From Xenorhabdus griffiniae (GTDB taxonomy: Bacteria; Pseudomonadota; Gammaproteobacteria; Enterobacterales; Enterobacteriaceae): a stretch of DNA of 64,000 bases. Shown here one piece after another: positions 12,501-19,520 of the stretch. Where the stretch lies: assembly GCF_037265215.1 (NCBI RefSeq), contig NZ_CP147737.1, positions 1,954,001-2,018,000 of the forward strand, given 5' to 3'. The notes beneath the pieces were generated by a model. It saw nothing but the letters and a program-made list of their open reading frames with translations, was not told where the DNA came from and made no database searches. Both the position numbers and the translations under genes were made by a program. Numbering within the stretch: position 1 is the first letter of the stretch; each line of letters begins with the position of its first letter.

Positions 12501-15500
12501 CTGGTTCAAATTGATACGGTGCTGGCGTGGATCGGTGTGAGCCAGTAACTGCGCTGGAATGTCATCCGCCGAGGCAGGGATGAATTCACGGACAATCAGT
12601 GGTGCCTGACGCCAGACCACTTGCACCGGTTGTGCCAGATCTTGCCAGTAAGCGGCGGTGCGCAGGATATCATGCCGATCGATGACGTGTTGCAGCGCCG
12701 CTAAAAAGGCATTCAGGCGCTCACGGGTATCAAAAGCAAGTAAACTTTGCAGCAGATAATTATCCCCTTGTGCCTGTAACAAATGATGGAACAGGATACC
12801 TTCCTGCAAGGGAGCCAGTGGATAGATATCCTGTACATTGCCTGCGCCGCAGGGGATCTGCTCAACGAGGGTATCGATCTCAGCCTGAGAAAGAGAGACT
12901 AAAGGCAGCATATCGGGCGTGATAGCCGTACAATCTTCGGGGATACGGTTGGGTGGCACGACAAAGGTGCAGACCTCACGTTGGATAGTCTGAGCCATAT
13001 CGGTAAGGACAGGTGAGGAGAATACGCTGCGAATATCGAGTTGCCAGCCCAGCTTACGTAGCTCTTCGGTTAGGCTGACAATCATCAGTGAATGGCCGCC
13101 GAGTTCGAAGAAATGGTCATGGCGGCTGACCTGTTTCAATCCCAAAAGTTTTTGCCAGATTTGAGCTAAGGCGATTTCTGTCTCACCGACAGGGGCTTCA
13201 TAGCCGCGAGCAACAACCGCCGATAAATCGGGCGCTGGCAGAGCCTGGCGGTCGAGTTTACCGTTAGGGGTGAGTGGGAAAGTCTCTAAAGTGACAAAGG
13301 CACTGGGCAGCATATAATCCGCGAGGTGCTGAGTCAGTTGCTGACGCAGTTTAGCCGGAACCAGTTCAGCCCCCTCTAACGGCCGCAAATAGGCCACCAG
13401 CCGTTTCTGGTCTGGCTCATCTTCACGGGCCAGTACCACGGCCTCGCGCACACCGTCACATTGGTTGAGTTTGGCTTCGATTTCTCCCAGTTCAATGCGG
13501 AAGCCCCGTAGTTTGACCTGAAAATCATTGCGGCCAAGATATTCGATATTGCCATCGGACAGCCAGCGGCCGAGGTCGCCGGTTTTATACAGACGGGCAT
13601 CAGGTTTTGAAGAGAACGGATCGGGTAGGAAGCGTTCAGCCGTGAGTTCAGGGCGATTCAGATAACCGCGGGCGACACCCACCCCGCCAATATAAATTTC
13701 CCCCGCCACGCCCATTGGAACGATTTCCCCATGGGTATCCAGAATATGGATTTGGATATTGGCAATAGGCTGTCCAATCGGCACGTGCCCGATATAGCAA
13801 TCCGGCACACACTGCCAGGCCGTGACATCAATAGCCGCCTCGGTGGGGCCATATAAATTGTGCAGTGCACTGTGAGGCAAGTGGGACAGACAGTGTTGTT
13901 GTAAGGTATAAGGCAGTGCTTCCCCACTGCATAAAATTTGGCGCAGGGAAAGGCAGCGGCCGGCCGGAATGTAATGGAGGAAAATTTGCAACATGGACGG
14001 CACAAAATGGATCGTCGTGATGTGGCGGTTTTCTATCTCTTCCAATAAATAGTGTGGTTCTTGGTGGCCGCCGGGACGAGCCATCACTAATTGGGCACCA
14101 GACATCAGGGGAAGGAAGAATTCCCAAACAGAAACATCAAAACTAAACGGCGTTTTTTGTAAGACGCGATCGTGTGGGGTTAATTGGTAAGTCTCCTGTG
14201 CCCAGAGTAAACGGTTAACCACACCGCGGTGCTCATTCATCACGCCTTTGGGCTGCCCCGTGGAGCCAGAAGTGTAGATAACATAGGCCAGATGACGGGA
14301 TGTCAGCCCCAGCGCCTGCGCGTCTGGATTATCAGCCGGTTGGGCGGCCAGAAACGATTCAGGGTTATTCAGGATCTTATCCAGCAAGATCACCGGCACG
14401 GTGCTGTCAAGTTTATCGCATAATGTGGCCTGCGTCAGTAAAACCACCGGTGCCGCATCGTCCAGCATATAGGTCAAACGCTCAGTGGGATAAGCGGGAT
14501 CGAGCGGGACATAAGCGCCACCGGCCTTGAGTATGGCCAGTAGCCCCACTACCATCTCCAGACTGCGTTCGACACAAATGGCTATCCGGTCGTCATGGTG
14601 GACATCCAGCTCAATCAGGTGATGGGCCAGACGATTAGCATGACGGTTCAATGCTTCATAGCTGAGAGACTGATCGCCACAAACGACGGCGGTTGCATTG
14701 GGTGTTTTTGCCACTTGTGCTTCAATTAATTGATGGAGCAGTGTCTCTTGCGGGAAATCAACTTGGGTGGCGTTAAAACCGGTGAGCAGTTGTTGCCGCT
14801 CTGTCGCTGGTAAGATAGGAATATCCCGAATCTTCTGTTGCGGATTGTGAACCAGAGCATCGATCAAACCGCTGATGGCGGTCGCCAGATAGGTATTAAT
14901 TCGTTCTGGTGCAATTTCGCTGACAGTCTGCGCCGTGAGCTGGAAGCCGTTCCCTAAATCATCCACTGACAGGGTGATGGGATAGTTAGTGCGCTCCTCT
15001 GCGGACAAAGTCCGTATGCCTGTCCAAATGGTATCAACCGCCTCTGTTTCGCCAGAGGGGCTATGACGATAATTGAGCAAGGAGCTGAACAGTGGCATGG
15101 GCTGTTCCACGCCACTGCAACGCTGTGCCAGCACTAACGGTGCCTGTTCATGTTCCAGCAAGGCAGTCAGATTGTGATAGGTATCCTGCACGATGTTTTG
15201 TACTGAGCGCCCGTCCAGCGAGATACGCAGGGGCAGGGTATTGATAAACATCCCCAGTATGCGATCAGCCCCAGCGCCGCCTTGCAGTCGACCTAAAAGT
15301 ACGGAGCCAAATACCACATCATCACGGCCGCTGGTGTGGGCTAATACCTGCGCCCAGGCGACATGGAACAGCACACTGGGACTGATTCCCAGCCGACGCG
15401 CTTGAGAGCGAATTGCCTTCGCCAACGTAGGGTTAAGCGGGAGACGATGTGTGTTGATGACACTATTATCGCTGGGTACGTTGAGTATGCCGAAGGGGGT

Positions 15501-18500
15501 GGTGGGTTCATCAATATCCGCCAGTTGATCACGGAAATAGGCTTCATGCTCTGCTGCTGGCACACTTAATGTTTGGGCAATAAAGTTGCGGTAGGGCAGC
15601 ATGGTGGGCAGTGTTTTTGCATTGCCCCGTAGGATCTGGGCAATTTCCGCTAAAATAAGCTCCAGGGTCATATGGTCACTGACCAAATGATGGAAACGCA
15701 AGGCCAACAGCCATTCATCCTGTAGCGGATCATGGGCGATATCGGCGGTAAACAGTGGGGCGTGATTCAGATTGATACGGTGCTGACGCGGATCGGTGTA
15801 AGCCTGCAACTGTGCTGAAATATCATCTTGCGCAGCAGTTGGGGTAAAAATCTTGATATCCAGTTGTGCCTGACGCCAAACCACTTGAACCGGTTGTTCC
15901 AATCCTTGCCAGAAGATAGCGGTGCGCAGGATATCATGGCGGTTGATAACCTGTTGCAAGGCCGTCAGAAAGCTATCGAGGCGATCACGGGTATCGAAAG
16001 CGAGTAAACTTCGCAGCAGATAATTATCTCCCTGTGTTTGTAACAGATGATGGAACAGGATCCCTTCCTGCAAGGGGGCTAGTGGATAAATATCCTGTAC
16101 ATTACGGGCTCCACCGGAAACGGTATCAACGATGGCATCGATCTCGGCTTGAGAAAGCGAAACCAGTGGCAACATATCGGGGGTAATGGCCGAACAGTTT
16201 TCCGGAATAAGGTTAGGAGGCACCACGAAAGCCTGAGTGTCATGCTGGATAGTTTGGGCCATATCGGTGAGGATCGGCGAGGCGAACACGCTGCGGACAT
16301 CAAGCCGCCAGCCCAAATTGCGCAGCTCTTCAATCAGACTGACAATCATCAGCGAATGGCCGCCGAGTTCGAAGAAATGGTCATGGCGGCTGACTTGTTT
16401 CAAATCTAAGAGTTTTTGCCAAATCTGTGCCAGAGTGATTTCTATCTCACCTATCGGCGCGGCATAGCGGCGGGCGACGACGGCTGATAAATCCGGTGCC
16501 GGTAGCGCCTGACGATTAAGTTTGCCATTGGGGGTGAGCGGGAACGTTTCTAACATGACAAACGCACTGGGCAACATGTATTCAGCAAGATGCTGGGTCA
16601 GTTGCTGACGCAATTCAGCCGGCACCAGTTCAATCCCCTCTCGTGGCCGCAGATAGGCCACCAGCTTTTTCTGGCCGGGTTCATCTTCGCGCGCCAACAC
16701 GACCGCTTCGCGTACGCCGTCACATTGGGTGAGTTTGGCTTCGATTTCCCCCAGTTCAATACGGAAGCCCCGTAACTTGACCTGAAAATCATTGCGGCCT
16801 AAGTATTCAATATTGCCATCGGGCAGCCAGCGGGCCAGGTCGCCGGTTTTGTACATGCGGGCATCTGGCTCTGAAGAAAACGGATCGGGCAGGAAGCGTT
16901 CGGCGGTGAGTTCAGGGCGATTGAGGTAACCGCGGGCCACGCCCGCTCCGCCAATATAAATTTCTCCCGCTACACCACGAGGAACGGGTTGACTGTGGGT
17001 ATCCAGAATATAAATCTGGGTATTCGCGATCGGGCGGCCGACAGGAATAGAACGAGTAACATCAATGGGAGACGTAATCTCGTAGGTAGTAGCAAAGGTC
17101 GTGGTTTCTGTTGGACCATACCCATTTATCAGGTGGGCGGGTTGGGACTCAGACAATTGTACCTGTTGTATCTTCCTCGGCTCGAGCACATCGCCACCGG
17201 TAAGCAGGTAACGCAATTGTCCAAACAGGGGGCTGAGGCTATCGAGATATTCGTTGAACAAGCCCACCGTTAACCAAAGGGCGGTGACTTGTCCCTTGAT
17301 CAGTGTAGCGCAGAAATATACAGGATCGAGCAGCACGGATTGCGGGACGATATGCAGGCGTGCCCCGTTGAGCAAGGCAGACCAGATTTCCCAGGTCGAG
17401 GCATCAAAAGCGATATTGGCACAATGGGCCACACAGTCGCGGGCACCGATATCTGCATACGCGTTGTTGATAACCAGTCGGTTGATACTGCGGTGCTCGA
17501 CCATCACGCCTTTAGGTTGCCCTGTCGAGCCGGAGGTATAGATCACATAAGCCAGATGGCGTGATGTTAGCCCCAATGCATGGGCTTGCGGGTTGTGAGT
17601 CGGTTGTGCCTCGAATAACGTTTCCTGCGCATCAAGCACAATAACCGGCACCGTTGCAGGGACGCTGTCGCGCAGTCTGTCGCATTGTGCGGTCTGGGTG
17701 AGTAACACCACCGGGGCGGCATCGTCCAGCATATAAGCCAGCCGGTCGGTGGGATAAGCCGGATCGAGCGGCACATAGGCGCCACCGGCCTTAAGGATAC
17801 CCAGCAAGCCCACGATGGCGTCCAGACTACGTTCAGCACAAATCGCTACCCGATCATCCGGCCGCACGCCGACAGTAATCAGGTAATGGGCCAACTGATT
17901 CGCCCGATGATTTAACTCACTGTAGCTCAGGGTCTGGTCTTCATAGATGACCGCAATACGGTCGGGATGCTGTGCCGCTTGTGCTTCAAACAGCGAGTGA
18001 ATCAACGTGTTTTGCGGGAAATCGGCCTGAGTGGCATTAAAATCCACCAGCAGTTGTTGCCGTTCTGATGCGGGCAGCATCGGTAACGTGGCAATAAGTT
18101 GGGTGTCATCCGCCACTATTGCAGCCAGCACGTTGTTGAAATAACCCACTATCCGCTCAACGGTAGCGGCATCGAATAAATCGGTGGCATATTCCAGCTC
18201 ACCGATTAAACCGGCTTCGGTTTCACTCAGTGATAAGGTTAAGTCAAAATGTGCACTATAATGCTTCTGGGTAATCGTCGTCAGTTGCAACCCCGGCAGA
18301 GTCAACTCTTGGGCTGGGGTGTTGTTTAAGGCCAGCATCACCTGAAAGAGCGGATTGTAGCTTAAACTGCGTTCAGGCTGGAGCGCTTCCACCACTTGCT
18401 CGAAGGGCAGATCCTGATGGCTATAGGCGGCCAGCGCCCGCTCCCGCACCTGGGCCAGCAAATCTGTCACACAGAGGTTATCATGGCAGGAGATACGCAA

Positions 18501-19520
18501 GGCCAGCGTATTAACAAAGAACCCCATCAGTCCTTCCAGTTCCTGGTGGGGGCGGTTAGCGACGGGGGTGCCAATAACAATATCATTCTGTCCACTGAGC
18601 CGAGCCAATACGAGACTCCAGGCACTGAGCACCGTCATAAACAAGGTAGTATGATGACGCTGTCCAAGTTCCTTCAGTGAAGCCAATAAGTCTGCATCAA
18701 TGTGCACTGGCACTTGGTTGCCCGCATAGGTTTGTACTGCCGGACGTGGCCGGTCGGTTGGGAGGGTGAGTAAGGCCGGCGCGTCAGCAAGCTGGGTACA
18801 CCAGAAATCACGTTGTTCTGTGAAGGTGGTGCCTTGTAACTGCTCCTGTTGCCAGACCGCATAATCAGCATATTGAATTGGCAGGGGAGGCAAAGGATCA
18901 GGCTGGCCGTCAAGGACTGCACGATAAAAGGTGACCAGTTCTTGCACCAGCACACTGATGGACCAGCCGTCAGTGATAATATGATGCAGGGTCAGCAACA
19001 GCACATGCTCGTCGTCGGCCAGTTGCAGCAGTTGACCACGGATCAGCGGGCCTTGGGCAAAATCGAAAGGCGCCTGTGCTTCGCTATCGGCGAGTTCGGC
19101 AACACGCTGAGTATGCAAAGCGGGATCGAGCAGGCGCAGGTCGTGGCAGGACAGGGCAAAACCAATGTCAGCCGGATCGATATGCTGGCAGGGCTGGCCT
19201 TCTACCAGGACAAAACGGGTACGCAGGCTTTCATGGCGGGCAATCAGGCGATCCAGTGCTGCTTTCAGCACCGAGTAGTTGAGCTGGCCAGTGAGGCGTA
19301 ATGACACTGGCAGATGATAAGCCTGACTGGCTGCCGGATCGAGCTGGCTGATAAACCACAGCCGCTGCTGGGCAAAAGAAAGTGGCAGGGGCTGATGCCT
19401 GTTCGCGGGTTTAATGAATGCCGGTTGCTGTTGCCCCTCGCGGGCTTTCAGTTGTTCTTCAAGTTTTTTCTCCAGAACCGCACGTTTCAACTCATCGATA
19501 TTCATATTGATCTTCGTCAT
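4806..19520 (-). CDS. Terminal NRPS of line B: four modules plus tandem thioesterases
   Basis: This 4904-residue synthetase extends and releases the peptide of line B. Domain order with rough residues: N-terminal docking helix (5-30); LCL condensation (HHIITDG ~182); A1; T1 (~1055); dual E/C (HHLLQTQGD ~1158, HHLVSDH ~1280); A2; T2 (~2142); dual E/C (~2243); A3; T3 (~3226); dual E/C (~3332); A4; T4 (~4305); TE1 (GWSIGG ~4437); TE2 (GHSFGG ~4714). Codes read by eye are DAWWLGGTFK (Val), DVWHLSLIDK (Ser), DAWLLGAVCK (bulky hydrophobic) and DAKDLGVVDK (Glu, possibly Gln). The three dual domains imply D-Val, D-Ser and a D-hydrophobic residue, then an L-acidic or amide residue. The ATG shares an A with the TAA of the upstream synthetase (TAATG), so translation is coupled. 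All condensation, carrier and TE motifs look intact. The Ser side chain is a possible lactone site, which is inference. Confidence 0.95.
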   Translation of the reverse strand: MTKINMNIDELKRAVLEKKLEEQLKAREGQQQPAFIKPANRHQPLPLSFAQQRLWFISQLDPAASQAYHLPVSLRLTGQLNYSVLKAALDRLIARHESLRTRFVLVEGQPCQHIDPADIGFALSCHDLRLLDPALHTQRVAELADSEAQAPFDFAQGPLIRGQLLQLADDEHVLLLTLHHIITDGWSISVLVQELVTFYRAVLDGQPDPLPPLPIQYADYAVWQQEQLQGTTFTEQRDFWCTQLADAPALLTLPTDRPRPAVQTYAGNQVPVHIDADLLASLKELGQRHHTTLFMTVLSAWSLVLARLSGQNDIVIGTPVANRPHQELEGLMGFFVNTLALRISCHDNLCVTDLLAQVRERALAAYSHQDLPFEQVVEALQPERSLSYNPLFQVMLALNNTPAQELTLPGLQLTTITQKHYSAHFDLTLSLSETEAGLIGELEYATDLFDAATVERIVGYFNNVLAAIVADDTQLIATLPMLPASERQQLLVDFNATQADFPQNTLIHSLFEAQAAQHPDRIAVIYEDQTLSYSELNHRANQLAHYLITVGVRPDDRVAICAERSLDAIVGLLGILKAGGAYVPLDPAYPTDRLAYMLDDAAPVVLLTQTAQCDRLRDSVPATVPVIVLDAQETLFEAQPTHNPQAHALGLTSRHLAYVIYTSGSTGQPKGVMVEHRSINRLVINNAYADIGARDCVAHCANIAFDASTWEIWSALLNGARLHIVPQSVLLDPVYFCATLIKGQVTALWLTVGLFNEYLDSLSPLFGQLRYLLTGGDVLEPRKIQQVQLSESQPAHLINGYGPTETTTFATTYEITSPIDVTRSIPVGRPIANTQIYILDTHSQPVPRGVAGEIYIGGAGVARGYLNRPELTAERFLPDPFSSEPDARMYKTGDLARWLPDGNIEYLGRNDFQVKLRGFRIELGEIEAKLTQCDGVREAVVLAREDEPGQKKLVAYLRPREGIELVPAELRQQLTQHLAEYMLPSAFVMLETFPLTPNGKLNRQALPAPDLSAVVARRYAAPIGEIEITLAQIWQKLLDLKQVSRHDHFFELGGHSLMIVSLIEELRNLGWRLDVRSVFASPILTDMAQTIQHDTQAFVVPPNLIPENCSAITPDMLPLVSLSQAEIDAIVDTVSGGARNVQDIYPLAPLQEGILFHHLLQTQGDNYLLRSLLAFDTRDRLDSFLTALQQVINRHDILRTAIFWQGLEQPVQVVWRQAQLDIKIFTPTAAQDDISAQLQAYTDPRQHRINLNHAPLFTADIAHDPLQDEWLLALRFHHLVSDHMTLELILAEIAQILRGNAKTLPTMLPYRNFIAQTLSVPAAEHEAYFRDQLADIDEPTTPFGILNVPSDNSVINTHRLPLNPTLAKAIRSQARRLGISPSVLFHVAWAQVLAHTSGRDDVVFGSVLLGRLQGGAGADRILGMFINTLPLRISLDGRSVQNIVQDTYHNLTALLEHEQAPLVLAQRCSGVEQPMPLFSSLLNYRHSPSGETEAVDTIWTGIRTLSAEERTNYPITLSVDDLGNGFQLTAQTVSEIAPERINTYLATAISGLIDALVHNPQQKIRDIPILPATERQQLLTGFNATQVDFPQETLLHQLIEAQVAKTPNATAVVCGDQSLSYEALNRHANRLAHHLIELDVHHDDRIAICVERSLEMVVGLLAILKAGGAYVPLDPAYPTERLTYMLDDAAPVVLLTQATLCDKLDSTVPVILLDKILNNPESFLAAQPADNPDAQALGLTSRHLAYVIYTSGSTGQPKGVMNEHRGVVNRLLWAQETYQLTPHDRVLQKTPFSFDVSVWEFFLPLMSGAQLVMARPGGHQEPHYLLEEIENRHITTIHFVPSMLQIFLHYIPAGRCLSLRQILCSGEALPYTLQQHCLSHLPHSALHNLYGPTEAAIDVTAWQCVPDCYIGHVPIGQPIANIQIHILDTHGEIVPMGVAGEIYIGGVGVARGYLNRPELTAERFLPDPFSSKPDARLYKTGDLGRWLSDGNIEYLGRNDFQVKLRGFRIELGEIEAKLNQCDGVREAVVLAREDEPDQKRLVAYLRPLEGAELVPAKLRQQLTQHLADYMLPSAFVTLETFPLTPNGKLDRQALPAPDLSAVVARGYEAPVGETEIALAQIWQKLLGLKQVSRHDHFFELGGHSLMIVSLTEELRKLGWQLDIRSVFSSPVLTDMAQTIQREVCTFVVPPNRIPEDCTAITPDMLPLVSLSQAEIDTLVEQIPCGAGNVQDIYPLAPLQEGILFHHLLQAQGDNYLLQSLLAFDTRERLNAFLAALQHVIDRHDILRTAAYWQDLAQPVQVVWRQAPLIVREFIPASADDIPAQLLAHTDPRQHRINLNQAPLFTADIAPNPAQDEWLLALRFHHLVSDHMTLELILAEITLILQGKTEKLPTVLPYRNFIAQILSIPTTDHEAYFRAQLADINEPTAPFGILKVQTDNDLITEAHLSIAPDLAKAIRTQARRFGVSPSVLFHVAWAQVLAHTSGRNDVVFGSVLLGRLQGGAGSDQILGMFINTLPLRISLTGRTVQDIVQDTYHNLTTLLEHEQSPLVLAQQCSGVELPMPLFSTLFNYRHGPSNETAEGETEAVDTTWAGIRILTAKERTNYPITLSVDDLGNGFQLTALTVSEIAPERITTYLATAISGLVDALIHNPQQAIQDIPILPAAERQQVLADFNTTQTDFPQEALIHQLFEMQTIQHPEAIAVVYEDQILSYGELNHRANQLAHYLIALGVHPDDRVALCAERSLEMVVGLLAILKAGGAYVPLDPAYPSERLAYMLEDAAPVALLTQSGLVQSEWLVQFNTLPTVLLDNPEPCLSTQPTSNPDAQALDLASHHLAYVIYTSGSTGQPKGVMIEHQSLCNLITTQQHTLALTVNSRVLQFASNSFDACIWESCMALMAGGRLYLAKRADLLPGTILSRYLTEQAISHVLLSPTALAAMDSLPDTLQTLLVGGEACPSTLIKRWSLGRQMLNAYGPTETTVCATLYPCVATAADNPPPIGRPIANTRIYILDAHGQPVPRGVTGEIYIAGAGVARGYLNRPELTAERFLTDPFVSQPDARMYKTGDLGRWLPDGNIEYLGRNDAQVKLRGFRIELGEIEAKLTQCDGVREAVVIAREDEPSQKRLVAYLLPQEGVELVPAELYQQLAQYLADYMLPSAFVTLDTFPLTPNGKLDRQALPAPDLSAVVTRNYEAPVGEREIALAQIWQKLLGLEQISRHDHFFKLGGHSLMIVSLVEELRNLGWQLEVRSVFSSPVLTDMAQAIQYGSHTFVVPPNRIPENCTAITPDMLPLVSLSQTEIDAIVEQISGGAMNVQDIYPLSPLQEGILFHHLLQAQGDSYLLRSLLAFDTRTRLDNFLDALQQVINRHDILRTAVYWQGLEQPVQVVWRQAPLTIHELIPTTTVDIPAQLQDYTDPRQHQIDLNRAPLFATDIVHDPVQNEWLLALRFHHLVSDHMTLELIFAEIAQILQGNAKTLPTMLPYRNFIAQTLRVPAAEHETYFRSQLADIDEPTAPFGILNVPNDNSGIDEHRLLLDPTLAKTIRSQARYIGVSPSVLFHVAWGQVLAQTSGRDDVVFGSVLLGRLQGGAGADHILGMFINTLPLRITLGGRTVRDIVQDTYHNLTALLEHEQAPLALAQRCSGVAQPMPLFSTLLNYRHSQPNTNDTVWDGIRLLLSEERTNYPLTLSVDDLGEAFSISIKSVTTIDSGRIADYLVTTIGNLVEALMNEPQQPVLDLPILPAAERQQLLAEFNTTKTDFPQGILIHELFEQQAARTPDATAVVFGDLSFSYHELNRRANCLAHHLITMGVRPDDRVAICVERGLEMMVGLLAILKAGGAYVPLDPTYPAERLAYMIDDAAPVALLTQSAFIDMLDCALPDILLDIQSPALFDKGSENNPDAQTLGLTPHHLAYVIYTSGSTGQPKGVMVAHRNVINLHTGLNAALALNPPCRIAMNASIVFDASVKIWLQLLSGHTLIIVPEEIRADSQQLWRYFARHLVDMFDCTPIQLQWLLEAGLGTRAGYQPKLALIGGDSIPPSTWSRLQEIETTRFINVYGPTECTVDATFCPVSSALSQPSIGRPMANTQIYILDTQCQLLPLGVAGEIYIGGTGVARGYLNRPELTRERFVPDPFSTTPDARMYKTGDLGRWLPDGNIEYLGRNDFQVKLRGFRIELGEIEARLTQCDGVREAVVIAREDEPGQKRLVAYLLPQEGSELVPVELRQQLAQYLADYMLPSAFVTLDTFPLTPNGKLDRQALPVPDQSAFAVRGYASPIDKTEITLAKIWQDLLGLERISRHDHFFELGGHSLLAIQLLNHMREQNMQVSLATLFAHPTLCDLALTVKEPFVVPVSPFDANPVPLSPTGTLRPLFLVHETSGDPLVYSPLATLLPPELPVYALQALGIHTLEHPPESLEALAACHIQAIHRLQPQGPYRLMGWSIGGEIAYEIARQLTRDGETVEFLGMIDSYNHFHQENSVPSITVDSSVNEEARRIELIIHTLYTQKMIDDEKALAELHHLSNVEQVLNHCIERQWLPTGITREDILLRVYTAEMISQLGQGYIAQKSALPVHLYTAEELVNNDSWHGWHGIVGHDSVIHPIGGTHFSIMHPPLLNQIVDSITENLPDMPSFDPRVMIQQGTPSVSPIFCLPGAGASPSSLLELALSFPAQLPVYALQARGFMIEHHSPYRSVEGAARAYIQNIRQIQPHGPYHLLGHSFGGWIAFEIALQLQAEGEQVSDLILIDTDEPDQQGSALKSVNRIETIMELIDIYNMILNQPLPLSRQDFANLSADEQIQYLHSALIKAGLFPAKTPISLLQGIVHVMQANLNTSYIPRDRYEGRVHLVNAEEGDKDERRTRETQWRLLVAELDTIVVPGNHMTLLSAPHVKQWVTRLWQNIEKLSQLNG
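6530..9759 (-). other. Module B11 (dual E/C-A-T), predicted Glu/Gln
   Basis: The A-domain pocket residues come from FDASVKIW, FDCTP, ALIGG and NVYGPTECTVDA. They give DAKDLGVVDK, which matches published glutamate codes. Gln is the main alternative. The dual domain has HHLLQAQGD, so the preceding residue should be D-configured. Confidence 0.8.
9760..13009 (-). other. Module B10 (dual E/C-A-T), bulky hydrophobic residue
   Basis: The code DAWLLGAVCK comes from FDACIWES, VLLSPT, LLVGG and NAYGPTETTVCA. It resembles Leu and Phe codes without an exact match I can recall. The carrier motif is FFKLGGHSL, with Lys in place of the usual Glu; the phosphopantetheine serine is present. The dual motif HHLLQAQGD is intact. 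Confidence 0.75.
13010..16259 (-). other. Module B9 (dual E/C-A-T), predicted Ser
   Basis: The code DVWHLSLIDK comes from FDVSVWEF, IHFVPS, ILCSG and NLYGPTEAAIDV. This is the canonical serine code. The next module begins with a dual E/C domain, so D-Ser is expected. Confidence 0.88.
16260..19520 (-). other. Module B8 (LCL C-A-T), predicted Val
   Basis: The code DAWWLGGTFK comes from FDASTWEI, LWLTVG, LLTGG and NGYGPTETTTFA. It is one change from common Val codes. The condensation domain is the ordinary LCL type with HHIITDG, so residue B7 should be L. The A domain closely resembles those of line A modules at 58770-62199 and 45890-49089. Confidence 0.82.
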
